Origin: Mangrovimonas spongiae
GTDB taxonomy: Bacteria > Bacteroidota > Bacteroidia > Flavobacteriales > Flavobacteriaceae
NCBI RefSeq assembly: GCF_003944795.1
Contig: NZ_RWBG01000001.1
Location: 124,001-188,000, forward strand
DNA length: 64,000 nucleotides
Direction: 5' to 3'
Of the stretch, positions 7,791 through 15,027 are shown in pieces (position 1 is the stretch's first letter; the number at the start of each line of letters is the position of its first letter). Both the position numbers and the translations under genes were made by a program. The notes below the pieces were generated by a model that had not been told where the DNA came from, ran no database searches, and saw only the letters and a list, made by a program, of their open reading frames with translations.

Positions 7791-8306
7791 TTGAAGAAAA
7801 TAGGACTACTAATTATTGTTATTTTACTTATTGGATGTTCTTCTAGTAGAAAAATGAATAAAATCAAATCGCAAATAGATTGTAACAAAACCATCCATAT
7901 TGTATGGGATGAATCTAGTAATTTGATTCGAATAGAATCCATAGGAACATATAAAAATGGTTACGCCTCGTTTACAAAAGGAAAAAAATTGGATTATAAA
8001 AAAACCTTCAAAAAATCATTAGAAGAACTAAACAAAAAGTATAATACAAAATTCATTTTTAGAGAAAGTCATGGATTTCCATCTGATTCCGTTATTCAAG
8101 TTACAATCAAAATTGATCAAATTGTTTGGAATAAAGGTTTTAGAAACGCAACTATGGATAATTATTTAACATATCAAACAACTGAAAAAAACATTCAAAT
8201 AACAGGAAGAAGTAAAGCTCAATCTTACGCAAGAGCTGGTAAAAGTCTCCTACAAAGTTTTGAGCATGGGAATTTATTATTCTTGCAAGCTTTTTGTGAA
8301 AATTAA
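7791..8306 (+). CDS. Small lipoprotein of unknown function, TTG start
   Basis: The 171-residue product starts at a TTG, chosen because it gives a compact lipoprotein signal peptide (KKIGLLIIVILLIGC, Cys16) and no ATG gives a better one. The mature part starts SSSRKMNK and contains no motif I recognise. The gene is flanked on its 5' side by the attC-like element and on its 3' side by about 260 bp of non-coding DNA before the tRNA gene, so it could be a mobile single-gene cassette. This is inference from the flanks. Confidence 0.6.
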   Translation: MKKIGLLIIVILLIGCSSSRKMNKIKSQIDCNKTIHIVWDESSNLIRIESIGTYKNGYASFTKGKKLDYKKTFKKSLEELNKKYNTKFIFRESHGFPSDSVIQVTIKIDQIVWNKGFRNATMDNYLTYQTTEKNIQITGRSKAQSYARAGKSLLQSFEHGNLLFLQAFCEN

Positions 8307-8529
8307 AAACATAAGACTACAGAATCCTTTAGCATTTGCTTTGTGTTTATTTATGACAAATAATATATTGATTTTCATTTTTTTTGGTTTTAAATTTTAT
8401 GGGTGTCTTTTTAAATTAGATGGGAGTCTTAAAAGAGGCCTTTTTTTAATAGAAATAAGGAATAATCTAACTTGTTGAAGAAAATGCAATTAATGTAGTA
8501 AGTGCAGTTAAACCCTAAGTATTGCGTAC

Positions 8530-8563
8530 AAAAAAAGCCTCTACATTGCTGTAAAGGCTTTTG
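8530..8563 (-). terminator. Intrinsic terminator of the tRNA-Asn gene
   Basis: AGCCTcTACA at 8536-8545 pairs with TGTAaAGGCT at 8550-8559 around a short loop, with one mismatch. Read on the minus strand the stem is followed by a run of T, directly downstream of tRNA-Asn. The preceding 8307-8529 region contains no supported gene. Confidence 0.75.
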
Positions 8564-8570
8564 TTATTTG

Positions 8571-8644
8571 CTCCTCAGGTTGGGCTCGAACCAACGACCC
8601 TCTGATTAACAGTCAGATGCTCTAACCAACTGAGCTACTGAGGA
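8571..8644 (-). tRNA. tRNA-Asn (anticodon GTT)
   Basis: On the minus strand the 5' acceptor strand TCCTCAG (8644-8638) pairs with CTGAGGA (8578-8572), followed by discriminator G at 8571. The D-arm AGCTCAGTTGGTTAGAGC, the anticodon loop CTGTTAA with anticodon GTT, and the T-arm with GGTTCGAGCCC are all present. The 3' CCA is not encoded. Length is 74 nt. Confidence 0.95.
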
Positions 8645-8718
8645 AGATTCTTTTTCGCTTTTGCGAGCGCAAATATATATTATTTTTTACTTTCAACAAA
8701 CTATTTTGAAAAATATTT

Positions 8719-10065
8719 CTATTTAAAAATAGCTTTAAAGATGTCGTTACCATTAGCAAACAATACCAAAGCAATAAGAATAATAAAACCAACTAATTGG
8801 GCATACTCCATAAACTTATCACCTGGCTTTCTACCAGAAATCATTTCATACAATAAAAACATCACATGACCGCCGTCTAAGGCTGGAATAGGCAACAGGT
8901 TTAAAAACCCTAACATAATAGATAAAAAGGCGGTGATACCCCAAAAATATTGCCAACTCCAAACCGTTGGAAAAATATCGTAAATCGCTTTAAAACCACC
9001 AACACCTTTATACGCACCGGTACTTGGTGTAAAAATAGCTTTAACTTGTGTTACATAAGAAGCTAGTTTTTCTTTGGTTTTCACAAAGCCTACAGGAATG
9101 GCTTCAAAAAAGCCATATGTCTTGGTTTCAAACGTATAGTACCCTAACTCTTGTAACGTTTCTGGAGTAGCACCAGTAGCATAAACTAAGCCTAGTTTAC
9201 CAGCGTTATTAATACTTAAAGGGACCGTTACGGTTTGCTTATCACGCAACACTTCTGCAGTAACTTGTTGGCCTTTAAAGTCGTCTAAAGCAGCAACAAC
9301 TTGATCGGCATATTTGGTGTCTTTCCCATTTATAGCAGCAATAATATCGCCTTTACGTAAGCCGCTAGAACTATTATGAGACGTATCGGGAACCTTAGAG
9401 ACTACAAACGGCATTCTTAGGTTTAAAAATGCTTTTTCGTTAGCATCGATAATTTGGGCTAAAAAGTCTTCAGGTAGTGTAATCGTTTCTTGGGTGCCAT
9501 GACGATCTACAGTAATGTTTGTGCCAAAAAGAACTTTTTCAGAAACTTCAGAGAAGTTTTCTATCGGCTCGCCATCTACAGCAACAACATTATCACCTGT
9601 TTGTAAACCAGCTTTATTAGCGACGCTACTTTCTACCAATAACCCATCTTTTATATGATCTACAGGTAAAAATTTATCGCCGTAAACATAACTCATCCCA
9701 ATATAAATAATTATGGCCAACAAAAAGTTAACCGTAACACCACCAAGCATTATAATTAAACGTTGCCATGCTGGTTTAGAACGAAACTCCCAAGGTTTTG
9801 GCTCTTGTGCCATTTGTTCCTTATCCATACTTTCGTCTATCATACCGGAAATTTTCACATAACCGCCTAAAGGCAACCAACCTATACCGTAAACGGTGTC
9901 GCCTATTTTCTTTTTAAAGAGTGAAAACTTAACATCAAAAAATAGATAGAACTTTTCTACACGTGTTTTAAACGCCTTGGCTGGTATAAAATGCCCTAAC
10001 TCATGAAGTACAATAAGTAATGAAAGGCTAAGTAAAAATTGGGATATCTTAATTACAAATTCCAT
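8719..10065 (-). CDS. rseP: Site-2 intramembrane metalloprotease RseP
   Basis: The 448-residue protein has the zinc-binding HELGH motif at residues 21-25 in the first membrane segment, two PDZ domains in the middle (around GLQTGDNVVAVDGEPI and LRKGDIIAAINGKD) and the second catalytic motif near the C-terminus (LLPIPALDGGHV, the NxxPxPxLDG type). This is the complete RseP/MmpA layout. Family members cut transmembrane anti-sigma factors and remnant signal peptides in the inner membrane. It stands alone on the minus strand; the start ATG at 10065 lies about 30 bp from a good -7 element. Confidence 0.95.
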   Translation of the reverse strand: MEFVIKISQFLLSLSLLIVLHELGHFIPAKAFKTRVEKFYLFFDVKFSLFKKKIGDTVYGIGWLPLGGYVKISGMIDESMDKEQMAQEPKPWEFRSKPAWQRLIIMLGGVTVNFLLAIIIYIGMSYVYGDKFLPVDHIKDGLLVESSVANKAGLQTGDNVVAVDGEPIENFSEVSEKVLFGTNITVDRHGTQETITLPEDFLAQIIDANEKAFLNLRMPFVVSKVPDTSHNSSSGLRKGDIIAAINGKDTKYADQVVAALDDFKGQQVTAEVLRDKQTVTVPLSINNAGKLGLVYATGATPETLQELGYYTFETKTYGFFEAIPVGFVKTKEKLASYVTQVKAIFTPSTGAYKGVGGFKAIYDIFPTVWSWQYFWGITAFLSIMLGFLNLLPIPALDGGHVMFLLYEMISGRKPGDKFMEYAQLVGFIILIALVLFANGNDIFKAIFK

Positions 10066-10096
10066 GTAAATTGGTGTCTTATTTTAAATTAACGCA

Positions 10097-10104
10097 CAAA
10101 AGTA
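10097..10104 (-). promoter_or_regulatory. -7 promoter element of rseP
   Basis: The minus strand reads TACTTTTG here, an exact match to the Bacteroidota -7 consensus TAnnTTTG, about 30 bp upstream of the rseP start codon. No clear -33 element is seen. Confidence 0.5.
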
Positions 10105-10202
10105 GTGTTTTTATACCAGTACTAAAAACATTACGTAAAGTGTTCGGTATCGTTTAACAATCATTTAGGAGACTTTTAAATAACCAACATAAAATTTCAT
10201 TG

Positions 10203-10210
10203 TAAATTTG
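10203..10210 (+). promoter_or_regulatory. -7 promoter element of the SCO1-like gene
   Basis: TAAATTTG matches TAnnTTTG exactly and lies 19 bp before the ATG at 10229. No clear -33 element is seen. Confidence 0.5.
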
Positions 10211-10228
10211 TATTGAAAAACATACAAA

Positions 10229-10900
10229 ATGCTCAACTTCTTTAAAGGTTACAAATATATAGGCATTACGCTAGCCATACTTTCGGTAATTATTATTACA
10301 ACATTTTATTTTATTTTAAAACCCGTTGAAGTCTTACCTATTTATCAACCCGCTATGGTGAATTATGAAATGGTGGATAGCACCATTCAACACCAAAAAA
10401 AATACCATAAAATTGCCGATTTCTCTCTAACCAATCAAAATGGAGAGACCATAACGCAAGACACGTACAAAGACAAGATTTATGTGGCCGATTTCTTTTT
10501 TACCACCTGTCAAACCATTTGTCCAATCATGACCGACCACATGTATCAAATTCAAAAAAACATTAAAAATGACGATGAAGTGATGTTGCTCTCGCATACT
10601 GTTACACCAAATATTGATTCGGTGGCTCAGTTAAAAAAATACGCGCTTGAAAAAGGCGTTATCGATAGTAAATGGAATTTAGTTACTGGTAATAAAAAAC
10701 AAATTTACGAACTAGCACGTAAAAGCTACTTGGCGGTTAAAACTAATGGCGATGGTGGCCCGTTTGATATGATTCATACCGAAAATTTTATGCTTATCGA
10801 TAAAAAGCAACAAATTCGCGGGTTTTACGATGGCACAAAGCCAGAAGAAATCGACCGATTACTTCATGATATAGAGGTTTTAAAACAGGAAAATCCTTAG
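10229..10900 (+). CDS. SCO1/SenC family protein
   Basis: The 223-residue protein has an N-terminal membrane anchor (about residues 10-30) and a thioredoxin-like domain with Cys94-x-x-x-Cys98 (TTCQTICPIM) and a distal His in DMIHTENF, the three copper ligands of SCO proteins. SCO proteins deliver copper to the CuA site of cytochrome c oxidase or act as periplasmic thiol reductases. Its -7 promoter lies 19 bp upstream. The next gene, feoA, begins 71 bp later with its own -7 element, so the two are probably separate transcripts. Oxidase genes are not in the window. Confidence 0.9.
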   Translation: MLNFFKGYKYIGITLAILSVIIITTFYFILKPVEVLPIYQPAMVNYEMVDSTIQHQKKYHKIADFSLTNQNGETITQDTYKDKIYVADFFFTTCQTICPIMTDHMYQIQKNIKNDDEVMLLSHTVTPNIDSVAQLKKYALEKGVIDSKWNLVTGNKKQIYELARKSYLAVKTNGDGGPFDMIHTENFMLIDKKQQIRGFYDGTKPEEIDRLLHDIEVLKQENP

Positions 10901-10938
10901 TTTTTTGTTAAGCATTTTTTTACCCTAACTTTTTGACT

Positions 10939-10946
10939 TATTTTTG
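10939..10946 (+). promoter_or_regulatory. -7 promoter element of the feoAB operon
   Basis: TATTTTTG matches TAnnTTTG and lies 25 bp upstream of the feoA start. It follows the end of the SCO1-like gene by 38 bp, giving feoAB its own promoter. Confidence 0.45.
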
Positions 10947-10971
10947 CTTTTTAAAATCAATCTAAATAAGC

Positions 10972-11205
10972 TTGGAAGTTACACTAGCACAACTAAAACG
11001 AGGACAAAAAGGCATTATAAAAGATGTCTCGTCGTTTCATATTCCATTAAAACTTTTAGAAATGGGATGTCTCCCAGGTAACGATGTCGAGCTTGTCCAA
11101 GTAGCACCGTTTGCCGATCCTATGTATTTAAACATTAATGGCTCGCATTTGGCCATTCGTAAAGAAACTGCTACTCATATTTTAATCAATATTGTCAATG
11201 AGTAA
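10972..11205 (+). CDS. feoA: Ferrous iron transport protein A
   Basis: This 77-residue protein is a single FeoA/SH3-like domain: LKRGQKGIIKDVS, then LLEMGCLPGNDVELVQVAPFADP and a final HLAIRKETATHILI. FeoA is a small cytoplasmic partner of the FeoB ferrous-iron channel. The start used is a TTG at 10972, since the domain begins right there and no ATG fits. Its last codons overlap the feoB start, so the two are translationally coupled. Confidence 0.9.
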   Translation: MEVTLAQLKRGQKGIIKDVSSFHIPLKLLEMGCLPGNDVELVQVAPFADPMYLNINGSHLAIRKETATHILINIVNE

Positions 11206-13300
11206 GCAGATTAACGTTGCCCTAATAGGAAACCCCAACACTGGAAAAACCTCTGTTTTTAATGCTCTAACAGGCTTAAACCAGAAGGTTGGGAATTACC
11301 CCGGAATAACGGTTGAGAAAAAAGAAGGTATTTGCAAATTACCACGTGGCGTTAAAGCCCATATTATCGATTTGCCAGGAACTTACAGTTTAAATGCGTC
11401 GTCGTTAGATGAAAATGTGGTTATCGAACTCCTATTAAATAAAAACGATAAAGATTTTCCAGATGTTGCTGTTGTGGTTAGCGATGTAGAAAATCTTAAA
11501 CGTAATTTATTACTCTTTACACAAATTAAAGATTTAGAAATCCCTACCATTTTGGTCATTAATATGGCCGATAGAATGGCATACAAAGGCATTTCTTTAG
11601 ATATTGAGTTACTTGAAAAAGAACTTAACACAAAAATAGCGTTAGTAAGTACACGAAAAAACCAAGGCATCTCGCAGCTTAAAGAGCTTATTTCCGATTA
11701 CAGAAAATTATCTGCCGAGCCGTGTTTAAACGCTAGCGAGATAGACCCAGAATATTTTGGTAATTTAAAAGAAGCCTTTCCAAACCAATTACTGTATAAA
11801 CTTTGGTTGGTTATTACACAAGATGTAAACTTTGGCGATATAGAACGCCAAGAGTCTGATGCGCTTGAAAACTTTAAAACCAAAAGCAAATCTTACTTAA
11901 AAAGACTACAACAAAAAGAAACGATAAAACGCTATCAGTTTATAAACAATGTCCTTAAAAAAGGACAAACTATAGACCTAAAAACAGCTAAAGATTTACG
12001 TATAAAATTCGATCGGATTTTAACTCACAAGGTTTGGGGATACCTTATATTCTTTGCTATTTTAATGCTTATTTTTCAAGCCATTTACGATTGGTCTGCC
12101 GTTCCTATGGACTTTATAGATAGCGCTTTTGCCTCTTTAAGCGAATGGACTAAAACCACACTACCCGCTGGACAATTTACCAACCTTATCGCCGAAGGCA
12201 TCATTCCTGGTCTAGGAGGTATTGTTATTTTTATTCCTCAAATTGCCTTCTTATTCCTATTTATAGCTGTTTTAGAGGAAAGCGGTTATATGAGTCGCGT
12301 GGTGTTTTTAATGGATAAAATTATGCGTCGCTTTGGCCTTAGTGGAAAAAGTGTGGTGCCACTTATTTCGGGTACTGCTTGTGCTATTCCTGCTGTTATG
12401 GCCACGCGTAATATTGAAAGCTGGAAAGAACGTCTAATTACCATTTTAGTCACACCATTTACAACCTGTTCTGCAAGACTACCTGTATATCTTATTATTA
12501 TCGCCTTGGTTATTCCCGAAGGACGCTTTTTAGGACTTATTAGTTATCAAGCGTTAACGCTAATGTTGTTGTATTTAATAGGTTTTGGTGCAGCTATTGG
12601 TTCGGCCTATGTGTTGCATAAAACCATGAAGATTAAAAGTCGCTCGTTTTTTGTAGTTGAAATGCCTAATTACAAAATGCCGTTACTTAAAAATGTTGCT
12701 ATTACGGTAGTTGAAAAAACCAAAGCCTTTGTTTTTGGAGCAGGTAAAATTATTCTAGCCATTTCTATTATTCTTTGGTTTTTGGCGTCCTACGGCCCTG
12801 GAGACAATTTTAATAAAGCAGAAAGCATTGTCACCGAACAATATGCTTCTGAAAATCTTTCGGATGAAGAACTACAACAACACATTGCGTCCTATAAATT
12901 AGAGCACAGTTTTATTGGTTTAACTGGTCGCGCCATCGAACCGGTTATTCAACCTTTAGGCTACGATTGGAAAATAGGTATAGCCATTGTAAGCTCGTTT
13001 GCTGCTCGTGAAGTATTTGTAGGAACATTAGCAACCATTTATAGTGTAGGTAGCGACGAAGAAGAAACCATAAAAAACCGAATGGCTGGCGAAGTAAATC
13101 CTGTTTTAGGAACACCTTTATTTAACCTAGCATCAGGTATTTCGTTAATGCTATTTTATGCCTTTGCCATGCAATGTATGAGCACGTTGGCCATTGTAAA
13201 ACGAGAAACCAATAGCTGGAAATGGCCTATGCTTCAATTAGTAACTATGAGTACTTTTGCGTATCTTGTAGCTTTAGTAGCTTATCAAATTTTAAAATAG
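11198..13300 (+). CDS. feoB: Ferrous iron transporter B
   Basis: The 700-residue protein has an N-terminal G-protein domain with P-loop GNPNTGKT at residues 11-18, a G3 motif DLPGTYSL and a G4-type NMAD, then two Gate-type membrane modules (for example EESGYMSRVVFLMDK and TPFTTCSARLPVY) with eight or so membrane helices. It is the GTP-dependent inner-membrane Fe(II) transporter. I start it at the ATG at 11198, which overlaps the feoA stop; a TTG six bases earlier is less likely. It is followed after 1 bp by a small Cys-rich partner gene. Confidence 0.95.
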   Translation: MSKQINVALIGNPNTGKTSVFNALTGLNQKVGNYPGITVEKKEGICKLPRGVKAHIIDLPGTYSLNASSLDENVVIELLLNKNDKDFPDVAVVVSDVENLKRNLLLFTQIKDLEIPTILVINMADRMAYKGISLDIELLEKELNTKIALVSTRKNQGISQLKELISDYRKLSAEPCLNASEIDPEYFGNLKEAFPNQLLYKLWLVITQDVNFGDIERQESDALENFKTKSKSYLKRLQQKETIKRYQFINNVLKKGQTIDLKTAKDLRIKFDRILTHKVWGYLIFFAILMLIFQAIYDWSAVPMDFIDSAFASLSEWTKTTLPAGQFTNLIAEGIIPGLGGIVIFIPQIAFLFLFIAVLEESGYMSRVVFLMDKIMRRFGLSGKSVVPLISGTACAIPAVMATRNIESWKERLITILVTPFTTCSARLPVYLIIIALVIPEGRFLGLISYQALTLMLLYLIGFGAAIGSAYVLHKTMKIKSRSFFVVEMPNYKMPLLKNVAITVVEKTKAFVFGAGKIILAISIILWFLASYGPGDNFNKAESIVTEQYASENLSDEELQQHIASYKLEHSFIGLTGRAIEPVIQPLGYDWKIGIAIVSSFAAREVFVGTLATIYSVGSDEEETIKNRMAGEVNPVLGTPLFNLASGISLMLFYAFAMQCMSTLAIVKRETNSWKWPMLQLVTMSTFAYLVALVAYQILK

Positions 13301-13301
13301 A

Positions 13302-13442
13302 ATGAACGATCTTATTCAAAACATATTAGTATTTACTACTTTAGGAATAGCGTTACTGTTCCTGATAAGGAAATTCATTTGGAAACCTAAAACAACCACA
13401 TCTAAAAATACTTGTGGAGACACCGATTGTGGTTGCCATTAA
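13302..13442 (+). CDS. FeoB-associated small Cys-rich membrane protein
   Basis: This 46-residue frame begins one base after the feoB stop. It has one membrane helix (about residues 6-22, LIQNILVFTTLGIALLFLI) followed by a basic stretch and a C-terminal cysteine tail (TCGDTDCGCH). This layout matches the FeoB-associated Cys-rich membrane protein family that sits after feoB in many bacteria and is thought to help FeoB, though its role is not established. The 3' end overlaps the convergent ZIP gene by 4 bases. The gene is short and easily missed; position, topology and Cys pattern support it. Confidence 0.8.
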   Translation: MNDLIQNILVFTTLGIALLFLIRKFIWKPKTTTSKNTCGDTDCGCH

Positions 13443-14260
13443 CCTAAGGCAACGTCTAAAGTCATCATTATAATAAACCCACCAATGAAGCCAAGTGTCG
13501 CAATATCGGTATAATTGTCACGCTGGGTTTCTGGGACGACCTCTTCTACCACAACAAAAATCATAGCACCTGCTGCAAAAGCTAAAGCGTAAGGTAGTAT
13601 AGGTGTAAAAAATGTTACCGCAACAGCACCAATAACAGCCGAAATTGGTTCGACAATCGCACTCATTTGTCCATACCAAAAACTCTTAAATTTACTCACA
13701 CCTTGACGACGTAATGGCATAGACACGGCTAACCCTTCTGGAAAATTTTGAATACCAATTCCCAATGCTAAGGCTACAGCACCACCAATAGTAGCTTCGG
13801 GAATTCCAGCTGCAACGCCACCAAACAATACGCCAACAGCCAAACCTTCAGGAATGTTATGCAAGGCAATAGCCAAAACTAATAATGTAGTTCTATGCCA
13901 AGGGGTTTTTACGCCTTCCTTTTCACTTTCCTTAAAATTGATGTGTAAATGTGGTAATACCTTGTCCAACCCAAACAAAAACAATGCACCCAAAGCAAAA
14001 CCAACTGCTGCGGGAATCACTTTTACAAAACCTTCTCCAGGACTCATTGCAATACCTGGCGCTAACAAACTCCAAAAACTGGCAGCCACCATAACACCAC
14101 CTGTAAAACCCAACATACCATCTAACAAGGCACGATTCATACCTTTAAAAAAGAACACTAATGCTGCACCAGCTGCGGTTAAAATCCAAGTGAATAATGA
14201 GGCATACAATGCACCCAATACAGGATCTATATTTTCAAAATAAGAAATAATTTCTGTCAT
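13439..14260 (-). CDS. ZIP family metal transporter
   Basis: The 273-residue protein has about eight membrane helices and the ZIP signature helices: HNIPEGLAVGV in helix 4 and QNFPEGLAVSMPL in helix 5, which supply the metal-binding His, Asn, Pro-Glu residues. ZIP proteins import Zn, Fe or Mn into the cytoplasm. It is the second gene of a minus-strand pair, 7 bp downstream of the DtxR/MntR-type regulator, which suggests that its substrate is the regulator's metal (Mn or Fe). Its 3' end overlaps the feo-side small gene. Confidence 0.9.
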   Translation of the reverse strand: MTEIISYFENIDPVLGALYASLFTWILTAAGAALVFFFKGMNRALLDGMLGFTGGVMVAASFWSLLAPGIAMSPGEGFVKVIPAAVGFALGALFLFGLDKVLPHLHINFKESEKEGVKTPWHRTTLLVLAIALHNIPEGLAVGVLFGGVAAGIPEATIGGAVALALGIGIQNFPEGLAVSMPLRRQGVSKFKSFWYGQMSAIVEPISAVIGAVAVTFFTPILPYALAFAAGAMIFVVVEEVVPETQRDNYTDIATLGFIGGFIIMMTLDVALG

Positions 14261-14267
14261 TTTACGT

Positions 14268-14924
14268 TTAAATTACTTTTACAAATAGGTTATTAGAAAC
14301 TGTTTTGGAGATGCTTTTTGTTTCATTATTTATTAAAATAGTCATCGATTCATCAAAATCTTCCTTAGACATCACCTTAAAGTGTGTTCCTAAAGCAATT
14401 TCATTTTTATCTAAATAGTTTAAAAATTCTTTTGAAGAGTCTTTTACGCCAACACACAAACATTCATCGCTTGGTTTTAAACTTGCCAATAACTCCTTAT
14501 CGGTTTTCTTAATATTACCGTGTTTGTCTGGAATAGGATCGCCGTGTGGATCGTGGGTTGGGAAATCTAAAAAGGCATCGAGTTGATTGATGAGTTTTTC
14601 TGATTTGATATGCTCCAACTGTTCGGCCACCTCATGAACTTCATCCCATTTAAAATTCAAGTTTTCTACTAAAAACACTTCCCATAAACGATGTTTTCTC
14701 ACTACCGAAGCAGCAGTTAATCGGCCACTTTCGGTAAGTGTAGCTCCTTGATATTTTTTATAGTTAACCAAGTCTTTTTCGGCCAACTTTTTAATCATAT
14801 CGGTTACCGAAGACGCCTTGGTTTGTATTTGCTCTGCAATAGCATTGGTACTTACCGATTGACTACCAAACTTTCCCAAATGGTAAATAGCTTTTAAATA
14901 ATTCTCTTCAGATAAGGTTAACAT
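14268..14924 (-). CDS. DtxR/MntR-family metal-dependent transcription repressor
   Basis: The 218-residue protein has an N-terminal winged helix-turn-helix (SVSTNAIAEQIQTKASSVTDMIKKL), a dimerisation/metal domain with EVHEVAEQLEHI and FPTHDPHGDPIP, and a C-terminal FeoA/SH3-like domain (from about residue 150). This is the three-domain DtxR/IdeR order. With Fe(II) or Mn(II) bound, such proteins repress uptake genes. It lies between a ZIP gene (same operon) and a divergent TonB receptor, with a palindromic site in between, so autoregulation and control of both transporters is likely. Whether Fe or Mn is sensed cannot be read from the sequence alone. Confidence 0.9.
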   Translation of the reverse strand: MLTLSEENYLKAIYHLGKFGSQSVSTNAIAEQIQTKASSVTDMIKKLAEKDLVNYKKYQGATLTESGRLTAASVVRKHRLWEVFLVENLNFKWDEVHEVAEQLEHIKSEKLINQLDAFLDFPTHDPHGDPIPDKHGNIKKTDKELLASLKPSDECLCVGVKDSSKEFLNYLDKNEIALGTHFKVMSKEDFDESMTILINNETKSISKTVSNNLFVKVI

Positions 14925-14973
14925 AGAAAATTAGTTTACGCAAATATACAATTTACTTTCAATAAAATATATA

Positions 14974-14989
14974 TTTAGCCTTGTCTAAA
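14974..14989. promoter_or_regulatory. Candidate DtxR/MntR operator
   Basis: TTTAGCCTTGTCTAAA is an imperfect palindrome: arms TTTAGCC and GTCTAAA differ at one position and are separated by TT. It is in the 103 bp between the divergent repressor and TonB-receptor genes, 9 bp upstream of the receptor's -7 element, where a bound repressor would block transcription. The TTTAG...CTAAA form resembles operators of the DtxR family in general terms. Confidence 0.5.
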
Positions 14990-14997
14990 TTTAATTT

Positions 14998-15005
14998 TAT
15001 ATTTG
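14998..15005 (+). promoter_or_regulatory. -7 promoter element of the TonB-receptor gene
   Basis: TATATTTG matches TAnnTTTG and lies 22 bp before the ATG at 15028. The candidate operator ends 8 bp upstream. Confidence 0.55.
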
Positions 15006-15027
15006 CATAAAAATAAATTTCAAAAGA

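Noticed and set aside
8260-8478. 72-codon open frame after the small lipoprotein gene
   Set aside because: It overlaps the lipoprotein gene in another frame, and its product is a low-complexity hydrophobic string without a plausible start site.
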